This document shows positions 1 to 8,152 of a stretch of DNA of 64,000 nucleotides, in pieces. Every line of letters begins with the position of its first letter. Position 1 is the stretch's first letter. The notes under the pieces are model-generated. The model saw nothing but the letters and a program-made list of their open reading frames with translations, was not told the origin of the DNA and did no database searches. The stretch comes from Paraburkholderia fynbosensis. Its GTDB lineage: Bacteria; Pseudomonadota; Gammaproteobacteria; Burkholderiales; Burkholderiaceae. Position numbers and translations under genes: made by a program. The DNA lies in the NCBI RefSeq assembly GCF_902859935.1, contig NZ_CADIKI010000006.1:310001-374000 (forward strand), read 5' to 3'.

Positions 1-2031
1 CTCGTGATGACGTATCAGAACGCGCCGCGTCTGCCGAACGGCGGCAGGCCCGCGCTCGCGCCCCCCGCTGGCAGGCGGCTGTCGCTGCTGCAGGACAACC
101 AGGTTCACTACAGCAACGAGCCGGTCGCGGTGGTGGTCGCCGACACGCTCGAACATGCGACCGACGCCGCGCGTCAATTGCGCATCGTCTATCAGGCGAG
201 TGCCGCGACCTTGGACTTCGCGCAGGCCAAACCGAACGCGCACGCGCCGGACAAACCGCAAGGCCGCCAGACCGACACGCAACGCGGCAGCTTTGAAGAC
301 GGCATGCAAAGCGGCGCGGTCCATGTGAGCGCGACGTACACCACGCCCATCGAGCATCACAATCCGATGGAGCCGCACGCCACGATGGCGCGCTGGGACG
401 GACCGCAACTCACGCTCTACGATTCGACCCAAGGCGTGAGCAACGCGGCGCAAGCGGTGGCCAAGGTATTCGGCATCGCGCCCGGCGACGTACGTGTGAT
501 CTCGCCGTTCATCGGCGGCGGCTTTGGCTGCAAGGGCTCGTCGTGGTCGCATGTGTCGTTGTGCGCGATGGCAGCGAAACAGACGGGGCGTCCGGTGCGC
601 CTCGTGCTCGAACGGCCGCAGATGTTCGGGCCGGTCGGCGCGCGTCCGCACACCGAGCAGCACTTCACGATCGCCGCCCGGCACGACGGCACGCTCACCG
701 CCATGCGTCACGACAGCTTCTCCAACACCTCGACGATCGAAGACTGGACCGAGACCTGCTGCATGGTCACGCGAATGCTGTACGCGGTGCCCAACCAGGT
801 GACGACGCATCGCCTCGTGCCGCTCAATCTCGGCACGCCGACCTTCATGCGCGCGCCAGGCGAAACCACGGGTTCGTTCGCGCTCGAATCGGCGATGGAC
901 GAACTCGCGGCCGCATTGAAAATGGACCCGCTGGCGCTGCGCATCAAGAATTACGCGGAGGCCGATCCCCAGGACAACAAGCCGTGGTCGGGCAAGTCCT
1001 TGCGCGAGTGCTATCAGATCGGCGCGGAGAAATTCGGCTGGTCGCGCAGAAGCGCCGCGCCACGCTCGATGCGCGCGGGCCGCACGCTGATCGGCATGGG
1101 CATGGCGACCGCGACCTATCCGGCCAACCGCAGCGAAGCGGCGGCCATCGCAAGGATTCTGCCGGACGGCACGGCGATGGTCGCGTCCGGCACGCAGGAC
1201 ATCGGCACCGGCACTTACACGGTGATGACCCAGGTGGCCGCCGACACGCTCGGCTTCGAGCCGGAGAACATCCACTTCGCGCTCGGCGATTCGACGCTGC
1301 CGCGCGCGCCCGTATCGGGCGGCTCGCAGTCGGCGGCGAGCGTGTCGCCCGCTGTGCGCGAAGCGGCCAGCCAGGCGCGCAGCCAGTTGATCGCGCTGGC
1401 GCTGGCGGACCCGGCTTCGCCGGTACACGGTATCGCGCCCGACGACATCACCGTGGATAACGGCTGGGTGGTAAGCCGCTCGCAGCCGGGCAAACGCGAT
1501 CCGGCCGCGGCCATCATCGCGCGCTCGGGCGGCAAGCCGATCGAGGCGACCTCGACGGTCAAGCCCGGCGACGAGAAGCAGAAGTATTCGTTTCACTCGT
1601 TCGGGGCGGTGTTCGTCGAGGTACATGTCGACGCAGAACTCGGGACGATTCGCGTGCCGCGGGTGGTCGCGGTGTACGACGTGGGCCGCGTGCTCAATCA
1701 CAAGACTGCGCACAGCCAGATGATCGGCGGCATCGTGTGGGGCATCGGCGCGGCGCTGCAGGAAGAGTCCACGGTGGACACGCGCTTTGGACGCTTCACC
1801 AATGCGAATCTCGCGGAGTACCACGTGCCGGTGAATGCGGATATCGGCGCGCTCGATATCACATTCATCGATCGGCCCGATCCGTATATCAACTCGCTCG
1901 GCGTGCGCGGGATAGGCGAGATCGGCATTACGGGGGTGCCGGCGGCAATCGCGAACGCGGTGTATCACGCGACCGGGGTACGGGTGCGGGATTTGCCGCT
2001 CACGTTGGACAAGGTGATGGGAATGGGCTGA
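1..2031 (+). CDS. Xanthine dehydrogenase/aldehyde oxidase family molybdopterin-binding subunit (PaoC/YagR-like), 5'-truncated by window edge
   Basis: The reading frame is open from the first base and ends in TGA at 2029-2031, so the N-terminus lies outside the window. The roughly 676 residues seen match the large Mo-binding subunit of the xanthine oxidase superfamily, closest in feel to E. coli PaoC/YagR. The Gly-rich Moco motif IGGGFGCKG lies near residue 170, a second cofactor loop (GTQDIGTGTYT) near residue 400, and RGIGEIGITGVP near the C-terminus carries the expected catalytic Glu. Such subunits usually work with separate FAD and 2Fe-2S subunits that would lie upstream, outside the window. 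The next gene is a MocA-like cytidylyltransferase, which fits a cytosine-dinucleotide form of the cofactor. The substrate cannot be read from sequence; an aldehyde is most likely. Confidence 0.9.
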   Translation, partial: LVMTYQNAPRLPNGGRPALAPPAGRRLSLLQDNQVHYSNEPVAVVVADTLEHATDAARQLRIVYQASAATLDFAQAKPNAHAPDKPQGRQTDTQRGSFEDGMQSGAVHVSATYTTPIEHHNPMEPHATMARWDGPQLTLYDSTQGVSNAAQAVAKVFGIAPGDVRVISPFIGGGFGCKGSSWSHVSLCAMAAKQTGRPVRLVLERPQMFGPVGARPHTEQHFTIAARHDGTLTAMRHDSFSNTSTIEDWTETCCMVTRMLYAVPNQVTTHRLVPLNLGTPTFMRAPGETTGSFALESAMDELAAALKMDPLALRIKNYAEADPQDNKPWSGKSLRECYQIGAEKFGWSRRSAAPRSMRAGRTLIGMGMATATYPANRSEAAAIARILPDGTAMVASGTQDIGTGTYTVMTQVAADTLGFEPENIHFALGDSTLPRAPVSGGSQSAASVSPAVREAASQARSQLIALALADPASPVHGIAPDDITVDNGWVVSRSQPGKRDPAAAIIARSGGKPIEATSTVKPGDEKQKYSFHSFGAVFVEVHVDAELGTIRVPRVVAVYDVGRVLNHKTAHSQMIGGIVWGIGAALQEESTVDTRFGRFTNANLAEYHVPVNADIGALDITFIDRPDPYINSLGVRGIGEIGITGVPAAIANAVYHATGVRVRDLPLTLDKVMGMG

Positions 2032-2298
2032 TTGTTTGCGAGCGGCAGCGGGGGGCGCCGGTTGGTTGTGACGGCGGGCATGCGCCTCGGGTTGAGTTTC
2101 GCCGATACGCGGGCTGAGCCGCGCTCGTCAATCGTCCCTTCGCTGCGACGACAATCGCGCCGCACCACAATAACGCGGCGCCGCGCTTCACGTCCGCCTG
2201 CAAGCGGCGCAGCCAGGCGCCATGCATCCACATTGGCGCTTGCCTGCGACCGCGTTGCATCGCACAATCGGCCTCATTCTCTCCACCGGTGCCCGTCC

Positions 2299-2886
2299 AT
2301 GGCCTACGCCTCGCTCGCCACTGGCGTGTTGCTCGCCGCCGGTTTCGGTTCGCGCTTCGATCCGGACGGCCTGCACAACAAACTCCTTGCCCGGATGCCC
2401 GATGGCACGCCGGTCGCTCACGAAGCCGCGCATCGACTGCTACACGTCGTGACGCGGGTGCTGGCCGTGGTGCGGCCGGGTTCGGACGCCCTCGCGCGCC
2501 TCTTGAACGACGCCGGCTGCGACGTGGTATTCGCGTCCAACGCCGAACGCGGCATGGGCGCGAGCCTCGCCGCCGGCATCGAAGCGAGCGACGACGCCGA
2601 GGGCTGGATCGTCGCACTCGCGGACATGCCGCGCATCGCCACCTCGACCATCGAGACCGTGGCAATCACGCTCGACAAGGGCGCATCCTTGGTCGCGCCG
2701 TTTTATCAGGGACAGCGCGGGCATCCGGTCGGCTTCGGCATCGAGCATCGTGAGGCGCTGCTGGCGCTCAATGGCGACACCGGCGCGAAATCCTTGCTGA
2801 TGTCGCAGAGGGTGACGAAGGTGGAGGTCGACGACCCGGGGATTTTGCGGGATGTGGACACACCGGAGGATTTGCGCAACGTCTAG
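2299..2886 (+). CDS. MocA/MobA-like nucleotidyltransferase (molybdenum cofactor cytidylyltransferase family)
   Basis: A 195-residue NTP-transferase. The N-terminal loop LLAAGFGSRF (residues 10-19) is the LAAGxxSRx nucleotide-binding signature, although the usual downstream K is replaced by LHNKLL. The segment IVALADMPR is the metal-binding ALxDMP motif, and GHPVGFG matches the GNPV/GHPV motif of MocA proteins. I chose ATG 2299 because the Rossmann strand starts immediately after it; the frame is open upstream but that part has no recognisable domain. The gene sits 267 bp after the molybdopterin dehydrogenase gene on the same strand. MocA converts Mo-MPT to the MCD cofactor used by that enzyme family, so a dedicated maturation role is likely but inferred. 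Confidence 0.8.
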   Translation: MAYASLATGVLLAAGFGSRFDPDGLHNKLLARMPDGTPVAHEAAHRLLHVVTRVLAVVRPGSDALARLLNDAGCDVVFASNAERGMGASLAAGIEASDDAEGWIVALADMPRIATSTIETVAITLDKGASLVAPFYQGQRGHPVGFGIEHREALLALNGDTGAKSLLMSQRVTKVEVDDPGILRDVDTPEDLRNV

Positions 2887-2952
2887 CGGTGAATGGGCGG
2901 CGTGCAGGTGCCGCTAGCGGTGCGGGCTTGATCCCGGCGCGGAGTTGGGCGC

Positions 2953-2974
2953 ATACTGTATATCCATACAGTAT
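2953..2974. promoter_or_regulatory. LexA (SOS) box upstream of the udgX-type gene
   Basis: The sequence is ATACTGTA-N6-TACAGTAT, a perfect 8-bp-arm palindrome that contains the LexA consensus CTGT-N8-ACAG at 2956-2971. It ends 22 bp before the chosen ATG of the DUF4130-UdgX gene. CATACT at 2952-2957 could be an overlapping -10 element. A near-identical palindrome occurs at 18231-18252. Confidence 0.8.
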
Positions 2975-2996
2975 TTTGGCCGCATGGCGCGTCCGC

Positions 2997-4535
2997 ATGA
3001 AGCGCATTCCGATCGAACCGTCTTTTGCCGCATGGCGCCGCGCGGCGCGGGAACTGCTGCGTCAGGGTATCGAGCCGGGGTCGATCGAGTGGGTCGAGGT
3101 TGAAGGCGAGATGGCCGGAGAAGACGAGTCGGAGGCTGGGCGAGATGCGCGGCTTCCCGGCGTGGCGAATAGGGCGGATGCAGCGGGTTGCGTGGAATCT
3201 GCCGGGTCCGCCCGCCAGAGAATCGCAGATACCGCCGTCCCCGAGGGCCTGACCACCGTCCCTCCCCTCACGGCTCCGGCCATCGCCCGCGATCTCCTCG
3301 CCCAATTGCAGACGGCGTCCTGCTTCCGCGCGCCGGATCGCTGGTCTCTGCTTTATCGCGTGCTGTGGCGCTGGACGCGCGGCGAGCGCCACGTCGTCGA
3401 TCCGGCCGACCCCGACGGCGCGCAACTCGCGCTGCGCGTGCAGTCGATCGAACACGAAACCGAAGAGCTGCTGAGCTTCACGCGCTTCAGACGGCGTGAC
3501 CCCTCCATGGGCTTGCCCGAATTCGTCGGCTGGTACGAGCCGCAGCACGATCTGCTAAAGCGCACCGCCGCAAGGTTCGCCCGACCCATGGGCGACTCCA
3601 CGTGGATGCTGGCCACTCCGCACGGCGCGGTGTTCTGGAACGGCATGCTGTTGCGTATCGACCGGTCCGCAACGGAAGAAAACCAGCCGGCCGCGCACGC
3701 TGTGCCGCCCGACGTCATGGCAGGTGAAGCCGCCACCAGCGAGCCCACCGAAGCCCTCTGGCTCGCCTACTACGCGAGCGTCGTCAATGCGCTGCCGACC
3801 CCGGCGAGGCTCTCCTACTGGCGCGCGCCGCCCGCCGGTCCGCCGCTGCCCGCGCACCTCGCGCGCATGCGCAGCCGTCTCGGCGCGCAAGCCACCGCGG
3901 TCACTGTGCCGGAGACGCCGCCGCTCGAGTATTCAGCGCTTACGCCGCCCCTGCGTGAGACGGTTGGCCCGCTCGCCGCGTGCCGGCGTTGCGCGCTGTG
4001 GCGCAACGCGAAGCAGGCCGTCGCCGGTGCCGGGCCGGCTCACGCGACGATCATGGCCGTCGGCGAACAGCCCGGCGAACATGAAAATCAGCACGGCGAA
4101 CCCTTTACCGGACCCGCCGGCCAACTGCTGGACGCGGTGCTCGCGCGCGCCGGTCTCGACCGCACGGCGCTGTATCTGACCTATGCCGTCAAACACTACA
4201 AGTGGGAAACGTTCGACCAGCAGCGAATCCACCGCACCCCGGAGCGCCGCGAGGTCGAAGCTTGCCAGCACTGGCTCGAACAGGAACTGACGCGCGTCGC
4301 GCCGCGCGTAATCGTGACGCTTGGCGCGACCGCGCTGAAAGCGCTGACCGGCGCGCACGTCAATCTGTCCGAATATGTCGGGCAGACGATTGCCCATCGT
4401 GGACGCCTGATCGTGCCGACGTGGCATCCGGCATATGCGCTGAGAACGGCAGACACGCGCTTGCGCGCGGACATCGTGGAGAACATCGTGGCGGCATTCA
4501 GCCGGGCAGCGGCGCTGGCGGTGGAGGGCGGGTAG
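2997..4535 (+). CDS. udgX: DUF4130-UdgX fusion: UdgX-family uracil-DNA binding protein
   Basis: A 512-residue two-domain protein. Residues ~95-245 match the DUF4130 (TIGR03915-type DNA metabolism) domain, with the segment WSLLYRVLWRWTRG. Residues ~315-505 form a family 4/UdgX uracil-DNA glycosylase domain that begins with paired cysteines (CRRCALW). GEQPGEHEN (from residue 356) is motif A, and R410-I411-H412 is the RIH core that in mycobacterial UdgX supplies the His that covalently captures uracil in DNA. GATALKAL and WHPAYALR complete the fold. Many relatives lie beside a radical-SAM gene, which is absent here. The start is the ATG just downstream of a perfect LexA palindrome, so induction by DNA damage is expected. 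No strong Shine-Dalgarno precedes ATG 2997, so the exact start is uncertain. Confidence 0.88.
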   Translation: MKRIPIEPSFAAWRRAARELLRQGIEPGSIEWVEVEGEMAGEDESEAGRDARLPGVANRADAAGCVESAGSARQRIADTAVPEGLTTVPPLTAPAIARDLLAQLQTASCFRAPDRWSLLYRVLWRWTRGERHVVDPADPDGAQLALRVQSIEHETEELLSFTRFRRRDPSMGLPEFVGWYEPQHDLLKRTAARFARPMGDSTWMLATPHGAVFWNGMLLRIDRSATEENQPAAHAVPPDVMAGEAATSEPTEALWLAYYASVVNALPTPARLSYWRAPPAGPPLPAHLARMRSRLGAQATAVTVPETPPLEYSALTPPLRETVGPLAACRRCALWRNAKQAVAGAGPAHATIMAVGEQPGEHENQHGEPFTGPAGQLLDAVLARAGLDRTALYLTYAVKHYKWETFDQQRIHRTPERREVEACQHWLEQELTRVAPRVIVTLGATALKALTGAHVNLSEYVGQTIAHRGRLIVPTWHPAYALRTADTRLRADIVENIVAAFSRAAALAVEGG

Positions 4536-4844
4536 TTGCCCGAGCATGCCGGACGCTTAGCGCCTTATCCACCGACCCACCGACGAAGATCCGTCGCCAC
4601 CCGAACCAACGGTGAGCAAATTCAGGAGCCGTACTGGGCAACCGGTGAGCCTCTACGGGAGCCCGCGAAACACAGCCCGCTCAGCCAGCCAAATCCAGGC
4701 ACACCACTTGCGGCCCCACAACCGCCGCGCAAGTCGCATCGATTCCGCCTAAGCTGATGTGAGCCCATGTTTTCCGCGCGGACCGGCCTTGAGAGCTCTG
4801 GCTTACGCGTTAGCCGGCCGCCCGCGCCCAACCCTACCGCCCCA
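4536..4844. other. Intergenic, no feature recognised
   Basis: 309 bp between udgX and the PIG-L gene. Only short, low-quality open frames are present, with no convincing ribosome binding site, hairpin with U-run, or repeat. Confidence 0.5.
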
Positions 4845-5549
4845 ATGAGCGAAACCAGCCCACGCCTGTTCATCGTCTCGCCCCATTTCGACGACGCCGT
4901 CTTCAGCTGCGGCGCATTGCTCGCCGCTCACCCCGACGCCTCGGTTTGCACGGTATTCGCCGCGCCGCCGGAGCACGAGATGCATACCGAATGGGATCAG
5001 AAGTCGGGTTTTGCGAATGCCTACGAAGCCGTGCACGAGCGCACGCTGGAGGACAACCGCGCGCTCGAGGTGCTCGACGCGATTCCGCTGCGCATGCCGT
5101 TTCGCGACAGCCAGTATGCCGACTCGCCGTCGATCAGCCGGATGGCCGCGATGCTCGAAGAAATCATTTATCGCAGCACCGCGAATACGCTGCTGATGCC
5201 GCTCGGCCTCTATCACGACGATCACGTGCGGGTCTTCGAAGCCTGCTGCGAAATCCTGCCGCGGCTGTCGCATCTGGTCTGGTTCGGCTACGAGGAAGCG
5301 ATTCACCGGCGCACGCCCGGCGTCGTGCAGGCGCGCCTCGCCGATCTCGCGCAGCGCGGCATCGTGGCGACGCCGGCGCTTCCGAGTGCGGCGCATACGA
5401 TCGACGTCCAGCGCCGCGCGCAACTCAAACGCGAGGCGGTCAATGCGTACGCCAGCCAGTTGCGCGCATTCGGCGCGGGCAATTACGACGACGTCTTCGC
5501 CACCGAGCGTTATTGGCAGCTCAGCGTAGGCCGTCGCGCGAGAAAGTGA
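4845..5549 (+). CDS. PIG-L family deacetylase
   Basis: A 234-residue protein of the PIG-L/LmbE fold (zinc-dependent N-acetylglucosaminide deacetylases and related enzymes). The N-terminal motif SPHFDDAVFSCG is the P-H-x-D-D zinc-binding signature, here with Phe in the third position, and the segment LYHDDH (around residue 125) supplies the second His/Asp cluster. The start at ATG 4845 puts the signature about 10 residues in, as is usual. The frame is open upstream but those residues look unlike protein. It converges on the phosphonate operon with a small acidic gene between, so there is no operon partner to indicate its substrate; sugar conjugates are typical for the family. Confidence 0.85.
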   Translation: MSETSPRLFIVSPHFDDAVFSCGALLAAHPDASVCTVFAAPPEHEMHTEWDQKSGFANAYEAVHERTLEDNRALEVLDAIPLRMPFRDSQYADSPSISRMAAMLEEIIYRSTANTLLMPLGLYHDDHVRVFEACCEILPRLSHLVWFGYEEAIHRRTPGVVQARLADLAQRGIVATPALPSAAHTIDVQRRAQLKREAVNAYASQLRAFGAGNYDDVFATERYWQLSVGRRARK

Positions 5550-5673
5550 CGACGGTGAGACGCGCGGTGCGCAGCAAAAACGCCTACGCTTGAAGAGGAT
5601 TGCCGGCATCGGTCCGATGCGCGGATTGTCCGAAGCGCCGGAACCGCATGCGTTTCAACTACAGGGTGATGCG

Positions 5674-5826
5674 ATGAGCTACGACATGCATACCAGTCCG
5701 ATTCCCGACCCGAATGCCGATCCGAACCGCGACCCGGAAGCCGACCCGCTGGTGCCGCCGTCGCCCGGTCATCACGTGGAGGAGCCGCAGCGGCCCGACG
5801 GGCCGCCTGACAAGGATCCGGTGTGA
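5674..5826 (+). CDS. Small Asp/Pro-rich protein (50 aa), unknown
   Basis: A short acidic, Pro-rich, probably disordered protein with repeated D-P dipeptides (PDPNADPNRDPEADPL), then a His pair and a Pro/Asp-rich tail. It has no membrane segment and no Cys. The start at ATG 5674 has only a weak ribosome binding site. It is similar in composition to the protein at 51358-51615, so the two may belong to the same loose class of short acidic proteins. Function unknown; coding status rests on composition and a clean start/stop. Confidence 0.5.
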   Translation: MSYDMHTSPIPDPNADPNRDPEADPLVPPSPGHHVEEPQRPDGPPDKDPV

Positions 5827-5898
5827 CCGCAGCAGCGCATGGCAGCGCAGCGCGCGGGGCGGTGCAAAGCCGCCGCACGCTGCGCTGCGGCACCTCAA

Positions 5899-6966
5899 TC
5901 AACGCGTGAGTTCGGTGAAGCCCTGCAGCAAACGGTCGATGTCGCCGGCGTGGATATTGCCCATCGTCGAAATGCGGAACAGTTCGGCCGACAAGCCGCC
6001 TTGGCCCGCGTAGATGACGAAGCCGCGCGCCTTCAGCGCGTCGTGCAATTGCGGATATGTGACGCCATCCGGCAACTGGTACGCGCGCAGCACCACCGAC
6101 GATTGCTCCGCCGGCAACACGCTGCCGATGCCCCGCTCGGCGAGCCCCGCCCGCGCCCGTTCGGCAAGCGCCGCATAACGTGCATGACGCGCGCGCCAGC
6201 CGCCTTCGTCGGCGAGTTCGCGCAGCGCTTCGACGAGCGCGTAGTACGCGTGAACCGACGGCGTGAACGGCGTGTTGCGCTGGTCCTGCAAACGCGCGAG
6301 CCGCCCGAGATCGAGGTAGTACGTGCGGCTCGCCCCCTGCGCGAGCGCCGCGCGCCGCACCAGCACGAACGACGCGCCCGGTACCCCGTGCAGACACTTG
6401 TTCGCGGTGGCCGCGACCGCGTCGAGACTGGCATCGGCGAAATCGATCGCTTCGGCGCCGAAGCTGCTCACGCCGTCCACCAACAGACGCAAACCGCGTG
6501 CGCGGCACAGCGCGCCGAGCGACGCGAGGTCGTTCAGACGGCCCGTGGTCGTTTCGTGATGAATCACCGCCACGTGCGTGAACGCCTTGTCCGCATCGAG
6601 GCGTTCGGCGATCTTCGCGAGATCCGGCGCGTGCATCCAGTCGTGCTTCAGCGATTCATGCGCGATGCCGTATTGCGTGGCGATCTGCGAAATGCGCTCA
6701 CCGTACACGCCGTTTTCCACCACCAGCAGCTTGCCGTTTTGCGGCACCAGCGCGGCGGTCATGCTTTCGACGGCAGCCGTGCCGGAGCCGGTCATCAACA
6801 CCGCCTGCCATTCGCTCGCATCGAGACCGTACAGATCGACGAGCCGCGTGCGGGCCTCTTCCTGCAAGTCGAAAAACTCGCTTTCGCGATGGCACAGATC
6901 CGTCTGCAACAGGCTATGGCGAACACGTTCGGTGAGCGTCACCGGGCCGGGATTGAGCAGCAGCAT
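5899..6966 (-). CDS. phnW: 2-aminoethylphosphonate:pyruvate transaminase
   Basis: A 355-residue class V PLP aminotransferase covering the whole family length. It starts with LLNPGPVTLTERVR and carries the PLP-phosphate loop MTGSGTAAVE, the HHETTTGRLND segment, the DGVSSFGAE strand with the PLP-binding Asp, and the Schiff-base lysine in ATANKCLHGVPG. It is the third gene of an operon after PEP mutase and phosphonopyruvate decarboxylase, 22 bp downstream of the latter. PhnW enzymes are reversible. In degradation clusters they consume 2-aminoethylphosphonate, but here the only source of phosphonoacetaldehyde in the operon is the upstream decarboxylase, so I infer it runs in the AEP-forming direction. 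Confidence 0.93.
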   Translation of the reverse strand: MLLLNPGPVTLTERVRHSLLQTDLCHRESEFFDLQEEARTRLVDLYGLDASEWQAVLMTGSGTAAVESMTAALVPQNGKLLVVENGVYGERISQIATQYGIAHESLKHDWMHAPDLAKIAERLDADKAFTHVAVIHHETTTGRLNDLASLGALCRARGLRLLVDGVSSFGAEAIDFADASLDAVAATANKCLHGVPGASFVLVRRAALAQGASRTYYLDLGRLARLQDQRNTPFTPSVHAYYALVEALRELADEGGWRARHARYAALAERARAGLAERGIGSVLPAEQSSVVLRAYQLPDGVTYPQLHDALKARGFVIYAGQGGLSAELFRISTMGNIHAGDIDRLLQGFTELTR

Positions 6967-6988
6967 GGGCGCTCCTTTTACTGTGACT

Positions 6989-8152
6989 TCAAGCGGCGCC
7001 GATGTGGCGCATCAGGCGCGTCTTCACATCGGGCGGGGTGATGGTGGGACGCGGCAGGCCGTCCGGCGTGCCGCGGCGAATCGCGAGGCGCACGAAGCGC
7101 GGGCCGTCGAGCGGCGGCGCGTCGAACACCTGGTCGAGCACCGCGGCGTCGTCGCTTTCCACCGCCGACGCATAACCGCACGCCGCGGCCACGCCCGCGA
7201 ACGACACTTGCGACGACACCGTCGCCTGGCCGCCGGTCGAGTCGTGCGCGCCGTTGTCGAGCAGCACGTGCGTGAGATTGCCCGGACCGTAAGCGCCGAG
7301 CGTGGCGAACGCGCCCATGCGCATCAGCGCGGCGCCGTCGCCGTCGAGCGCGACCACGTGCAAATCGGGACGCGCGAGCGCGAGCCCGAGCGCGAACGGC
7401 GTCACGCAGCCCATCGAGCCGACCATGTACAACTGGTTCGGCCGGTCGTCGATCGCATAGAGTTCGCGGCCGCAAAATCCGGTCGACGCGAGTACGACTG
7501 TCGATTCAAGTGGCGTGTGCGCGATGACCTTCTGCAACGCGTCGTGACGCGAAGCCAGTTCGCCCGCCGCGACGTCATGGCACTGCGAGCGCGGCACCAC
7601 CGGCGCACGGCGCGCACTCGCGCCGCCGTCTTTCAGCGCGTACGGCGCCACGCTGCCCTTCTGCATCACGAGCGCATACGGGCGGCCGGTTTCATCCATG
7701 TGCGCGATCGCGCGATCCAGCGCCGGGCCGATCGCGTCGGCCTCGGTCGGGAAGGTCTCCCAGGGAATCTCCATCGTGTCGAGCATCGCGGGCGTGACCG
7801 GACCCATCAGCGCGTGCTGCGGTTCGTCGGCGACACCCGGCTGGCCGCGCCATGTGACGATCAGCAATTGCGGCAGACGGAAGGTCCACGTGAGCGAAGT
7901 CAACGGGCTCACGGCGTTGCCGAGCCCTGAGTTCTGCATCATCGTGATGCCGCGCCGGCCGTTCTTCGCACCCAGCGTGACGCCCGCGATCAGCGCGACC
8001 GCATCGCCTTCGTTGGCCGCCGACAGGTAATGCAACGACTCGTCCTGCAACACGTAGTTGATGAAGGGCGTCAGATACGAGCACGGCACCCCTGCGTACC
8101 AGTCGAAGCCGCGATCGCGTGCCGCCTCGACGAACTGTGCTGCCTCGATCAT
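6989..8152 (-). CDS. aepY: Phosphonopyruvate decarboxylase (TPP-dependent)
   Basis: A 387-residue TPP enzyme that decarboxylates phosphonopyruvate to phosphonoacetaldehyde, the irreversible step that drives C-P bond biosynthesis. The N-terminal Pyr domain has [11 protein letters not shown] and [11 protein letters not shown] with the TPP-activating Glu. The C-terminal PP domain has [14 protein letters not shown] and [13 protein letters not shown], the GDG...N metal/diphosphate motif. Its ATG overlaps the stop codon of the PEP mutase gene in an ATGA arrangement (8149-8152), so the two are translationally coupled and probably made in step. Length and motifs are complete. Confidence 0.95.
   Translation of the reverse strand: MIEAAQFVEAARDRGFDWYAGVPCSYLTPFINYVLQDESLHYLSAANEGDAVALIAGVTLGAKNGRRGITMMQNSGLGNAVSPLTSLTWTFRLPQLLIVTWRGQPGVADEPQHALMGPVTPAMLDTMEIPWETFPTEADAIGPALDRAIAHMDETGRPYALVMQKGSVAPYALKDGGASARRAPVVPRSQCHDVAAGELASRHDALQKVIAHTPLESTVVLASTGFCGRELYAIDDRPNQLYMVGSMGCVTPFALGLALARPDLHVVALDGDGAALMRMGAFATLGAYGPGNLTHVLLDNGAHDSTGGQATVSSQVSFAGVAAACGYASAVESDDAAVLDQVFDAPPLDGPRFVRLAIRRGTPDGLPRPTITPPDVKTRLMRHIGAA

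Noticed and set aside
5839..7041. 400-codon plus-strand frame over phnW
   Set aside because: Arg/Ala-rich shadow of the transaminase; no start signal.
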